Shown here: positions 23,124 to 35,213 of the stretch, piece after piece | How positions within the stretch are numbered: the stretch's first letter is position 1 | How the letters are laid out: each line of letters starts with the position of its first letter | Assembly (NCBI RefSeq): GCF_019059575.1 | Contig: NW_024882030.1 | Coordinates: forward strand, 186,001 to 250,000 | DNA from: Amphibalanus amphitrite | Lineage: Eukaryota > Arthropoda > Thecostraca > Balanomorpha > Balanidae | Direction of reading: 5' to 3' | DNA: 64,000 nt | Made by a program: the position numbers and the translations under genes | The notes under the pieces: generated by a model | What the model saw: the letters and a program-made list of their open reading frames with translations, nothing else | The model's database searches: none | Told to the model about the DNA's origin: nothing

Positions 23124-24532
23124 GCTCGCTCGGGAGCCGGTTAAACATTGCACTGCAGTGTGATAGCCACCTGGTGCCGGAGGATGTCTCTCTGCTCTCT
23201 GGCAGTGGCAATGCAGCTGGCCGATCTGGCGAGTAGGATTGTGGAGTACAGACATGCGAAAACATGACTGCAATGTCGGCAGGTAATTCAGTATCTAGAG
23301 CGACTTTTTAATCAAGTCTATGGTAGCTCACGAGCAGCTCAGCGCGTAACCACCCGAGTTGATGAAACACGTCAGAAATGTGATCAAAATTTGTGCCGGC
23401 CGCTCACAACACGAGCTCAGAAATTTAGCAGTTTCTGAATGTGGTGCTTTTCTGTTTTACCGCCGGACCCGCAGATGGAGATGCAGTACTCAGTAGCGAA
23501 TTGAGCAAACCACAAGCGCGTTCACAATGTAAGTAACGGTCCGGCAGGTATGACATACTTGGAATGGGACAGCGAACTCAAAAGACCGGTACATTTGCCA
23601 ACCAGCTGGCTAACATCATCCCCGAACGTCAGATGTCGGTCCATAGTGAGGCCGAGATTTTTAACTGCGCGGCTTTCAGAAATGATCGACTGTCTAAACT
23701 TAATCTGAGCTGGCTGGGTGTCCTGCAAAGCTATTTTGGTGCCATGAACGTTTTCGCTTGATTGATTTTCATGCCATAGTGTACTGAATATTTGTTACAG
23801 AGTATGATGGAGAGGTCGCAAAATTGACCTGACCTTAGGTCACCGATATCGAAATTCCGAGATAAACATTTTGTATATACTGTTACTCTCATCAATCGCT
23901 GAAAGCTTCAAGGCGATCGTTTAGTCGCTGTAGCTATGACGAGGATTGAAACTTTTTCTGAGGTGAGGTCACTTGACCTGACCTGGTGACCTGACCTTAA
24001 GAGCCCTGGGTCTGATTTTTTTTTTTACAAAATGTGCGGAAAAGATGCATGAACAGGTGTGCCAAAAACAGTGGCGCTCCGCGCCGCCGTTTTTGAGATA
24101 TCTGCGAAAAACCGCAGGGGATGTTCAAACACCCCCGGCCCGGCGCGGGTTAAACAATGCAAAATTTCAATGATCGGACCACGAACGTTTTCAGGTAAGG
24201 GTATTGATTAGAACTGAGTGATAAACGTTACGTCAATATTCACCACTTTTTAGAGGTGAGTACCTAATTGAGAAAACGACCGAATTGGACACTTCCCCCT
24301 ATGTGATAGGGCCACTGGCGACATCCAGCCTTCTAAAAGTGATAATGGTCACTGGCGATATAAAGCCTTGAGTAAAATAATAGTGGCCACTGGCGGTATG
24401 TAGCCTTCTAAAATTGATAATGGCCACTGGCGTTATGTAGCCTTCTGTAAGAAATAGTGTCCACTGGCGGTATGTAGCCTTCTAAAAGTGATAGTATCCA
24501 CTGGCGGTATCCAGCCTTCTAAAATAATAGCG
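23124..24532. other. unit B backbone with shared truncated element and minisatellite
   Basis: Matches 106-2990 of unit A without the 292-1770 insertion. It includes the truncated TTAA-type piece at 23803-24149 and the 44-bp minisatellite at 24305-24532. No gene is seen. Confidence 0.6.
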
Positions 24533-26231
24533 GGGGCATTCCACGATAGATCGTACCAGGCCCGTCACCCTCATCTCTCATATTTGAATGAAAATTGGTA
24601 CAAGGGGTAATCATAGGCTCCAAAAACACCTGCCAAAATATCAGACTTCTCAGATGAAAACTTTTTGAGTTACATTGCATAATATTTTCTAAACTTTAGA
24701 TTGTAAGGGTGAGTTTGATGAGCTATAACTAAAAAACGAGCTAAGCAAGCAACAAACGGTCAACAGCTTTGAACTAACGATGAATCAAAGATTGATACAG
24801 TATTTTTATAATTGGAAAGAAAAGCTTTACATATTGAAAAAAGTCGTAGTATTTTTTTAAATCGTCTATAATGGCCCTTGGGACCAAAATTTTTGCCATT
24901 TTTATTTTTTCAAAATAAACCTCAGGTCCTTTAAAATCGACATGCAAAAAATTAGAAAGGTGTTCTTTCTATAAGTTCCTCATTTAAATGTATACAAAAT
25001 GGGTTTCCGGGGGTTCGGTACGACCCCAGCTCGCCGTTTCGCCTCTAATGGAGCTAGAACCTTGCGGAAAAAACGAGCATGTGCGCCGTTACAAGATGCA
25101 TCGAATGATACCACATTTTAAGGTCTCGGGTTCATTGGTGACCCCTGAGGTCATTTCAAGTGACCCAAATTACGGGTCCGGTTTTTGATAGATAACTTCG
25201 CAACAAATGGTCGCAGAGCCGCGATTTTAGCATCTTTGTGTTTGCCTAGCTCCGGCGCGTCGAATGATATGCTGTTTGTTCTGGTGAGGTCAGCTTAAGT
25301 CGCTGACCTCGGGTCAGCACACTGCCGTGTATTTGGCTCCGCTCCCCGACCGGGCGGCCCAGCCGGCAGCCAGCCGCCGGGCATCACGTGACCGCCCCGA
25401 GTCCGCGGCAAAGCCAACCAGCGCGGCGCTGGACAAACAGCGCCGCCACAGAGATGGTTAACAGTCCGGTCAGGCCACGAAGCTGAGTGAATGAGATCAT
25501 ATTGCACATCATTCGATTCGCAACGTCTTCCCGAGTCCATTGGTAGCTTTCCCGTCTCTCTAGCTCAATTTGATCGATAGTTATTGACGGAAAACTCTTA
25601 TGACCCTAGTGACGTACGAATGACGTCACGCAAGGTCAACAATGCAAAAGTGAGGCAAAAATGACTTCAATTGAACTTTCAGTAACCAGTGATGTCACTA
25701 GGCAGCTTAACCACACCATTTGTAGGCTCTCTTCCGAAATCACAATACGAGACCATTACGGTGACGCAAAATAAGTACATTTATAGAAAGAACACCTTCC
25801 TAATTTTTTGCATACTACTTAAAAATGATCCAAAAATGTTTTTAAGTAAATAAAAATTCCAAAAAATTTGGTCCCAAAGGCATAAAAATGCAAATGAAAG
25901 GAAAATCGAGGCGTTATATATCGAAAATAATATAAATTTCAAAATTTTGAAAATGCATATTATTCTTTGTTTCAATGCAAGTTCAATGCCGTATAGCATT
26001 TGGCGTTTGGATTATCCGTCTTAGAGTTACAGCCCGCCAAACTTGGGGCTGCAACGCAAGATCCAAAACATGTTATACACTATAACTCAAAAACCACTCA
26101 TCTGATAAGCCTGAAATTGTTACAGGAGGATTCAGAGCCCCTGATTACCCCTTAGACCAATTATCGTTAAAATCCGAGAGATGAGGGTGTCAAATTGGAA
26201 AAAAGTGGTACGATCTATCGTGGAATGCCCC
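24533..26231. mobile_element. fold-back element, TIR GGGGCATTCCACGATAGATC, 4-bp duplication (copy 1)
   Basis: Ends GGGGCATTCCACGATAGATC and its complement are flanked by AGCG at 24529-24532 and 26232-26235. Removing it restores the minisatellite unit. Inverted similarity extends imperfectly about 190 bp inward. The core contains a TTAA-type GGTCA-rich piece without ends (about 25000-25650) and a GC-rich patch near 25320-25460. No transposase frame. Confidence 0.85.
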
Positions 26232-27326
26232 AGCGGCCACTGGCGGTATCCAGCCTTCTAAAAGAAATAACGACCACCGGTTGTATCGCACCGCTTGATA
26301 CTAGACCGTGTCCTGTAATCCACCAGTCGATGGTGAGGTGTCAGGGATCCGTACCCGTGCTGTGTCCATACAGCTGTAGTATAACTAATACACACTGTAC
26401 AGTCAACAGTTGACGGCAGAACGATGCACCGTTTCTCAGCGGTCAGTCAGCTGCCTGCAGTGGTAGGCTGTGCCGCATCGCACCGGCTGGGTGACACATT
26501 GATCACCATAGACACACTTCATGTGTGATAATCAGTACAGCCTAACGGCTCAGTCAACTGAAGTGCTGGGCTGGTGGTGAGGGTAAAAAGTATGATTCGC
26601 CCGTCCCGTGAGGGATACGTTTCCTGGAAATAACCTGATTTTTCTTTTTACTGGTAACTCTCTGGGTTTAGCTTAATTTTTACGGAACACTTATATTCGG
26701 CAGCCTGACGCTGCACACACTTTTTATGAAGGATCCGACATTAGAGCTCCACGTCACTTCAAGAAGGTGACTTCTTTACATCACAACTTCGTATGACATT
26801 ATGGAATGATATGTTCAAAGCATTGCATAAGGTCAGCAGCCTTACAATCCCTTTGACGGGTTACCGTCACTAAATGACAGCACTACATAGCAGCGCTTTG
26901 AAATCCAGTATCATTTGTGTATTAGGGGAAGTTGGGGCAATGCCGGAGTTGGGGCAAAGCCGAAATTCGAGATATTTCGAAAACAGTAAGACATGGATGC
27001 CACTTGTCAGTGATGCTCTGAAGCTTATAGTGACTACAATTATCGCATGTTTGTTACGAGTCGTCATTCGGAATACTTCGGCTGTGAGGGCGCCAAGAAC
27101 GTTTTCAAGGTACGCGTTCCTTGTACTACATGCGCTTTTGAAGCTGCATTTCTTACTCATTATGCTACCGTTTGTCTGGCCAATTCGGTCAAGTAATCTT
27201 CAGCATGTCTTTGCATAAGTGTGCTGCCTATTTTAAATTTGTACGGCACGTTGAAAAGTTATGGGCCTGCAAATGAAAGTATGGCTGGCTGGGGTAATGC
27301 CGAAAACGTGCAATTACGCACGTTAA

Positions 27327-30300
27327 CCCTCGCATGTGTAGGGGGGGTCGGATGGACCCCCCCATGGTTTTTCGCGAATAACTCGCGTAAAAAGCGGCCG
27401 ATCGCGACGAAACTTTCAGTACCCTCGCATTGATCAATTTTACACCTACCCTGAAAATTTCATGACCCTGATCCAAATGACCTTTGACCTGTGACCTCTT
27501 TTCCGAGACCATGTTTGGCCGGAATCGCGATTTCGCGTATATCGGCTCGCACTAGCCGCGTGTTTGCAAGCTTTTCGTGGTTTCAAACGTTCAAACATGT
27601 GATTTGATGTTACTCCCGTGTGTGTCAAGGTCACCTGAAGGTCAGGTCAGGTCATTGACCTTTGGTGACCTCGGGTGACCTCGGGTCACTTTTTCGAGTT
27701 TTACATGTTTCTAGGCTAGTTTTTGGAGCTGAATTCGAATTTAGCAACCATTTGAACATTAACGAAGTAGTTTTGGTGACTTCGTAACATGTTACGAAGC
27801 TGTCAGAGGCAGAATGCTTCAAGACATCATCTGTGATCAAAACTAACACGATATTCGTGATCAGCACCCCGAAAAACCCCTTAGCAGCCACACTTTACGA
27901 CTTTCTAACAGGTCCCGATTTTCCCGACTTTGGGTCATTGACCTGACCTGGAAGGTCAACCAATGACCTAGGACCTTAAAATTTGGGTATCATCGGCTTC
28001 CTCTCGTCACGGGCAACATGCTCGTTTTTTCCGCGAAGCTCTAGCTCGATCAGGGGCCAAACAGCAAGTGGGGGTCCAACCGACCCCCAGAGGTGCACAA
28101 ACCTTCCTACTTGCCTACAATGTAGGAGACAGGAAAGAGCCGAAGAGGGTAGCCGCGAGACAGATTTCAGTTTGTGTTTTCTGTACAAAAAGGACTATAA
28201 AAACAGCTAACTGGTAGCAATTGGTCGGTACAATCAGCTGTCAACGGGATTTGGTCATTACATTTCTTAACGTGTCTTCAAAAACAGTTCCTACAAATCT
28301 CCTCCATGAGACACCCACGAGACAGTTCCCATTGGATTAACATTGTGTCTCATGAGACACCGTGTAGGTAAAATGTAGGAAGAAAAACTGCGAAAGTGGT
28401 GGGCATGTTTCGAAAAACGGCGCACAAATTCTTTGGGCGCCTATCAGTTAAAACAAAACTCCTGTTCGAAAATGGGTTCTGTTAAGTTTCGTCAGCTGGT
28501 TTCCATAGCAACCGCCATTCGTGGGACAAGCTGACGTCATTTGCTAGCGCGTTGCGTGGTAACCAGCTATCGGTGTCAGTTGAATTTGAAAGATAATTGT
28601 AACAGTGAACAGCTCGCTTCAGTTGCTTGTACTGTGCTGTGGATGTGTGTCTTGTGCAGTGTAAGGAGTGTAAGCAAAGTGAAAGGACTTCACATTATAT
28701 TTTGTGATGGTGTGGTGATATAAGGTTGTGAGCTCCAAGTGGAGTTAAAGAATTGCCAAAAAAATGAAAACTCTGCATGGGCCGGAAATCTGCAGCCTGC
28801 ACTTCTAAACTCTTCATAAGAGGTTCGTGGCAGGGGGCATTTTGGGGAGCGATTATGTGGAGGAGGAGGTGCTGGTAAGTAGGTAGGTACCCAACCTAAT
28901 TGGCATGGTGAGAACTGAAACTGGGTATCCATGCTAAGAACTGAAAACTGGGTACCCATGCTAAAAATCGTGTGTCCTTATGTCACATATTCCTGTAGAT
29001 ATTAGATAAGCCAATTGATTCATTTATCTGCAGTTATATTGGAAAAAATAGTGTGGCAAGCAATTGAAGTGGCTTTCAGAAACAACTACAAAGGTGTGAA
29101 GGATGATTAACTGAATTGTGAAATTGCTTTACCTATCCTATCTGATCACTTCAACTTTTTTTAAAGTTTCCATTCATTTTGATGATAAAGGACAACATTG
29201 AAAGATGCTAGCATGCAGGTAACTACCTATCTAGCTTTAATGTAAATAGGTAATAATTTCCTTCAAAAGAATATTGGCTCTTCAATGTACTGGAGTTTTA
29301 GTAATTGAAGGCATCTCACTCCATTTTGAACATTACCTAGGTATAACTTCTCTGAGCTGCATGACAAATTTTCAATTTCCTTGTTGTAACACCAATACCA
29401 CAAACATTCATCTGGGCACAAGGCTCACAACATCAAATTATTCATGTTTTATTGACAGGTACCTATATAGCAAAAAAAGGCAACAGAGATATGTGATTTT
29501 TTCAGCATATGCTTTGTGTTCAGTTGTGTATATAATAATTTTGTGGGTGGAAAATGTGTCATGAGTTGTCTACAGGTCTGTGTAGAATTGTGAATGATAT
29601 GATTATAGAAAAAGGTAAATGGTCAGTTAAGTAGTCAACATGTTTACTCAATATCAAGATATGATGGCATGGAGTTTGCTCATGAGTTTGCTCAAAGGCC
29701 TTTCAGTTAGTGTGGGAAGCAGCAATTTGAAGCACAAGCTTATAAAACTGATTTGTAATGGGGTTTGTGAAGTTCTCCATAAATTTCACACAGAGCAATG
29801 TACCAGTACCTAATGCATTGCATTATTTTAAAATGAGGGAGACCATACTTAGTTGTCAGGTAGGCTTTGACATTGATTTCAAGATAAGACATGTAGGTGC
29901 TTTTTGCTTATAACTTGTCCTCATTCTCTGACTAAAGGAGTGGCAATACAATCTGAGTTGTTCTATTTTCCTCTTGCCTTGCCATTTTTGACATAATCCT
30001 TGCCCAGGCTATATATGTTGGCATGATGAAGGTCAATCAGATGACATATTTCAAATATCACAGTCATAATTTCAGTTGAATTTGCCTAACTTTATTTAAA
30101 CAATATAAGATTAGACATTGCACAGCTATAACAGGATATTTGAGCCACCACTGGCATAGAAATTAATAGATTACAAAACATTACTCAGCAAAACATTTAT
30201 CAGTCATTGAGAGTGGAGGAAACACATCTAGACTTGACAACAAATTCTACCATTCATGTTGGCATAAGTAATAATTCAAATGGATACTTAGTGCATTTTT

Positions 30301-31819
30301 CTAAAGATTTTAAGCACTACATGAGATCCATCCAAAGGCACAGACCCAGAACAAAGGCTGCGTTATGAACAAGGACAATGCACCTTTTTTGGTATTTTAA
30401 CATGTTGCTATATTCCGACATCCTAAGAAAAATAATATGGCCCTGCTTCACTTTGATACGTATCGATGAGAAATTGGATGTTGCGGGAATGCAGTTAGCT
30501 TTCCGGCAGTTGTCTCCAGCAGCGACAAAATGGCCGCTTACTTTCTGTCAAACATTTGCTTTCATATGGCTAAGTACATTAATTTCACTCAGTCTAACTT
30601 TGTCTAGCAAATCTCCAGTTTTACTTCGGAAAAACCGGCAGCGTGTTCCACATTGGTGTCCCCGCCAGGCGAGGCATTTCCGTCGGCCGTCGATGTCCTT
30701 CGGTCATATAACCCCTAATAAAAATAGCGCGTCGAACGATCGGCAGCATGGATGGTCTCACACCATCCATGGCAGGGACCGACCTCACAGATCCGCGCAG
30801 AAAACAGCAATATCGGATTTATCTGCCTCTAAACTGTAATGTATGAATGCGTCGTGAAAATTCATGACAGCTGAGGTTTGCTAAGTAAAAAAATTATACC
30901 AGGATCTGTATTAGCCAAGAGATTAGCGATGCACGTGAAATGTGTATACATTGCACTATATATGTAGTCGGCGATGGATTATAAAAGGATGCTTCTTAAA
31001 GCCTACAGTCAAAACGTTTTCTGAAAGTTTGTGGTCCTTCTCAATATGATAGGTATTCCATCGCAATTTCATGGGCTTCGTTCCATTAGCAAATATTGCA
31101 AAATCGTCCTCAAATGTTTTCTTACCTAAATGAAGTAATGTTGATCCAGGAAAACAACTTGTTACACACTCCTTAAAGTTTCAGATTCCTAAACAGAAAC
31201 ACTGATGTGCACCGCACACTGCAGCGTTAGGTCACTTCACCTTCAGCCCGCCAAGTAACTGCCCCACTAAACGGGAGAGGGACGCTATGGGACGGCCGAT
31301 GGACGCCCGTCTGGTCCATGTGGAACTGAACCCTCATTGGATGAGAGGAATTAATTGGGCGTCCCTATGGTTTTATGAGGGTAGTTCTCGACTTTCCAAG
31401 TGTTTCCAGACACAGTCAACAACTAGACCGCCTCACTCTAGTCTATTTATACACCACCAGTATGCATTTCAGGTGGAGGTGTACATACCAAGCCCTGCCT
31501 CGCACTTTGCCCAAAGCAATGCATAACCGTATGTCTCGGCTTCTTAAAAAATGACGATATATCTGCGGATAGCTTCAGAAAGAAACACACTTCAGGAATA
31601 GCGTTTACGTCCTGTAAATATGAATAACTGTAATGAAATATAACCAGCTTTACTTGAAAGCATAGATATGCTTGGATATACCTAAAGATGATCGGTGAGA
31701 CAAACCGGAGCCATCGGAGACCGTGTAGGAGACAGGCTGGGCTTTTTGTGCACCTCTGCCGACCCCCCCCCCCCCCCCCTACACATTAGAAGCTGGCAAA
31801 CGCCGCACACATGCGAGGG
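27327..31819. mobile_element. TTAA element, DR1 family copy 3, split by a 3.7 kb element
   Basis: Ends CCCTCGCATGTGT and ACACATGCGAGGG, flanked by TTAA at 27323-27326 and 31820-31823. Its orientation is opposite to copies 1 and 2 in the interior, with DR1 on the minus strand at 27478-27490. The 28088-31758 element interrupts it near its right end. Confidence 0.88.
28088..31758. mobile_element. 3.67 kb element, TIR CAGAGGTGCACAAA, 8-bp duplication
   Basis: Ends CAGAGGTGCACAAA and TTTGTGCACCTCTG are flanked by an exact CCGACCCC (28080-28087 and 31759-31766). Eight-base duplications fit hAT or P-like elements. The interior is clearly more AT-rich than its neighbours and contains almost no GGTCA repeats, as if of different origin. 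The longest open frame (30378-30839, plus strand, 153 codons) has no domain I recognise. GTAGGAGACAGG occurs inverted just inside both ends. Confidence 0.85.
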
Positions 31820-32000
31820 TTAAAGCACGCTACGTGGACTTGACTGCTGTAGAATAGCAACGCGAATTTTTAGTCACACAAATTACACTTTCAACCGACA
31901 CAACGGCCTGTTACCTATAAGGAATTATTTACCTGGCATTTTCTTATTATATCACACAATTATAACTTCCAGTGTGCACCAAGCGTCCTCAAGCTCTTAA

Positions 32001-33172
32001 CCCGCGCGGGGCTGGAAGGGTAAATTTTACCCCCCTCGCGAATTTTTGCGATATCTCAAAAACGGCGGCGCGCAGCGCCGCCAAACTTTCAGTACCTTTT
32101 CTTACATCAATTTGACACCTTCCCTGAAAATTTGAGCGAAATCCGTCGGAAAATTTTTGAGAAATTGACGTTTTAGTGACGTCATGTTCGCCATTTTCGC
32201 CTCAAAAACGGCAAAAGTTCAAACGCCGCTAACATCTTCATTTTTAAAGGAATCAAGACGTAACAAAAAAGGTTATACGTAATTTTACTTTGTCTATCAA
32301 ATGGCTATCTCGGTTTTTTGAAAATTTTGGATTTTGGCCTAAATTTTTTCAAAAAACTGACTTTTTTGGGAAAATCATTATAAAATCCAAAATTTTGAGT
32401 CTATCGAAAAAACCGGAATATATGTCAGAGAAGTGGTCTATGTGCACCTACATACCAAATTTTAGAAGAATCGGTTCAAAAATGTGGGAGTTATTCAAAA
32501 TTTTATGACGTCACGACACACAAAATTTTTGAAAAATGACTTTTTTGGAAGTTCTAGACCTCGTACGGAAACAAAAATAGCACCATTCGATTCGCCGTGA
32601 AAAACTGCATCAGATAGACACCTTTTTAGGCCTTAACAACCAACTTCAAAATTTGACCTCACTTGACCTGACCTTGACCTGACCTCGACCTGAAATTCAT
32701 CCAGAGATGGTCCATATCACTTATTGAGTGTGCCTATTGAATTCTATGAGTAAAATGACCCATTAAACATGTGTCGCACATGCCCTTTTCTAAATTTTGT
32801 TTTTTGGTGACCTGACCTGACCTGACCTGACCTTGACCTTGACCTCTGAATGATATTGTATGCAACGAATATTGTCTTGGTAGCCTAAGAACACGTTTTG
32901 GGCGATCAGTCTCAGTCCATGACTCGATTCTTCGGCAACTACGGTGCAAGGCCGATACTGTAGAAACTTGCAATTTGTACCCTTGACCTGACCTTGACCT
33001 TGACCTCAAACTTTAAATTAAGTACATGTTTTTAGTAGTTCGTGATGAGAGCTTTCGATTGGCGTTTGAATTTTCCAAATCGGACCATTAGTTCGGGAGA
33101 TAACAGGGGGGGGGTAAAATTTACCCCCCCCCCGCCCCGCGCGTTCGGCTGGAGACCCCAGCCCCGCGCGGG
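32001..33172. mobile_element. TTAA element, TIR CCCGCGCGGGGCTGG
   Basis: Ends CCCGCGCGGGGCTGG and CCAGCCCCGCGCGGG, flanked by TTAA at 31997-32000 and 33173-33176. Near 32811-32850 TGACC repeats run head-to-tail with period 5. It abuts the next element and shares its TTAA. Confidence 0.88.
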
Positions 33173-33176
33173 TTAA

Positions 33177-34121
33177 CCCTCGCCCGTAAACGGCGATCTG
33201 CCACCTTCGCCCATGCAGGGGGGGGGGGTTGGTGCGACCCCCCCCCCTTGGCGTTTGAAAACGGAGCGTCGTAGAGCTTAGCGGAAAAGACCAACGGATT
33301 GCTCTCGCCGAGATCTCGCGATTGGTGGTATATTTTTTGGTCCTAGGTCAACATTTGACCTACTTTTGACCGGTCAAAGGTCAAATTTTCGGAAAAATAG
33401 ACTTTTTCAAATTTTCCGCGGCGATTGCCGCAAAACGGTGAGAGATATCGACTTGAAACCTTCACTATCGTGTTCCTTGATCAATTCTCTATCGTTTGGT
33501 ATGTATTTCGTTTCCCTAGCTCTAAAAATGGCGCGTTGGGAGCGCCGGAAGTCGGCAAGGTCACAGTCGGCGGCAGAAATTCGAAAAATCAAAATTTAAA
33601 TTTTTGAAATCTGATTGTATTTTTGGATTTGGGATGTCCATTTGCTCCCTATAGAAGCTAATATTGCTGCATATTCCCATTGAGGTGACAAGAATTAGCA
33701 AAATAGTGGTTCGGGCGCTTTTCAAAAATAGTACCGGACGCTGTTCCTCTTGTGACGTCATAGCTCCGTGACCTGACCTGACCCGGTCAAGTTTCTTATA
33801 CCATATGATAGCCAATACTTGCCCCAACATGCATGGGAAGTTTCATCACGATCCATCAACCGATGTCCGTACCACCGGCAGGAAACCTCGGGCGTTGGCA
33901 CTCAGTTTGTGAAAATCCGGCCGGAGGCTGTTCCCTTTGTGACGTCATAACTCCGTGACCTGACATGACCCGGTCAAAATTTTTTTATCAAAAGATGCGC
34001 AAGGTTTGCCCCATAAGGTACCCAAAATTTGGCGGCGCTGCGCGCCGCCGTTTTTGCACTATTTCCGAAAAACCTCAGGGGGGGGGGGTTGCACCAACCC
34101 CCCCCCCTACATGGGCGAGGG
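33177..34121. mobile_element. TTAA element, TIR CCCTCGCCC(G), copy 1 of a 945-bp pair
   Basis: Starts directly after the TTAA (33173-33176) that closes the preceding element and ends before TTAA at 34122-34125. The interior is nearly identical to 57785-58729 and the total length is the same (945 bp). Confidence 0.88.
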
Positions 34122-35145
34122 TTAAAACGCGTGTCAGCTTTGATAAATTCTGGATAAAGTTTGAGAGAAAGTGGGAAAACATCAATGTCGGCATTCCCCG
34201 TAGATCATTTCTCCCATTTTCGGCTTTCCCCACAGTCCGGGGCAACGTCGAAAAAGTCACTTCTTTGATATTTTTAGTTTGTGCGCTTAACGGTATGCGA
34301 ATTCATCAAATGCGCCTGGTATGTTTGAAAGGCAAAAGACTGGCCTCTCGAATGACGCCAACAAAAATAGCTTTTGTTGTCTACCTTGCGTGCTACGGGC
34401 GTCCGAAAAAAGTATTCGGCGTTCCCCCAACTTCCCCTTAACGTCTGAACCACTGTGTATTTCAATCGCCATCAGCCCGTGCTATCCCATGAGCGACACC
34501 GAACCGGACATATCTGGTCCAAATGAACCAAAGCCGACCGGACCACCGACGGTCCGACACAGTGACGGGCGAGGTCGGATATCGCCCGGACCGGCCACCC
34601 TCACAGCTAGCTACAACCACTCTCTCGTCTAAACCTGGGTCTAAACTGAAACTACAACACAACAGCACAGTGCAGTGGTGTGAGCCAGCGTGACGTCACG
34701 ACAACACACGTGACGTCACCACGGCGGTACCTCCGGCACGGTGACAACGGTTTACCGACGGCTGGACAGTGGCCCAGAGCGTGATACATCTCGGATACTG
34801 AATATAACTAGTGTCTATCAAAGCAGTGTCAACAAACGTAGCAATCTGTGCTCAAATGATCAAGCATTTAGGTGGCCACTCAACCCAAACCAGCCTGGCA
34901 CGGCGGTAAAGAAGTACCCACGGACCTGAGCCGATGGGACAGGGCGGCTCGAGGCACTTCTGGATATGAAGGTCTAGATGTGTATTGTGCCCCGTACAGC
35001 GCTGCCGACGGGACACGGTGCTGCCATCTGTTGTCGAGTTCCGACACTACAGACTAGACACGGTGCTGCCATCTGTTGTCGAGTTCCGACACTGCCGCCG
35101 TCAACAGAGCGGACGAAGCACCGGGAAGGTACATACGTACGTCGT

Positions 35146-35213
35146 CTACGTGATGTAGTCCAAGCAGATTTTGCTGCCGTTGGGAGGCTTGGTAAGCTTG
35201 TCGAGTACAGACT
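35146..35213 (-). CDS. copy B coding exon 8 (terminal)
   Basis: Acceptor ATTTTCCAG; reads KSVLDKLTKPPNGSKI, then CLDYIT and TAG. Same length and phase as 4307-4374. Confidence 0.8.

Larger units (their letters stand above)
26925..34437. mobile_element. composite TTA-flanked element, TIR GGGGAAGTTGGGG
   Basis: Ends GGGGAAGTTGGGG and CCCCAACTTCCCC are flanked by TTA at 26922-26924 and 34438-34440. The uninterrupted position in unit A is near 3622-3628. A three-base TTA/TAA duplication is usual for PIF/Harbinger, so that is the tentative class. Most of the 7.5 kb is later insertions (27327-31819, 32001-33172, 33177-34121). No transposase frame. Confidence 0.7.

Noticed and set aside
28745-28813. 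THAP-like ICSLHF motif in the AT-rich element
   Set aside because: Only the C-x2-H half of a THAP zinc site is suggestive; it is followed at once by a stop and the first CxxC half is not found. Too weak to call.
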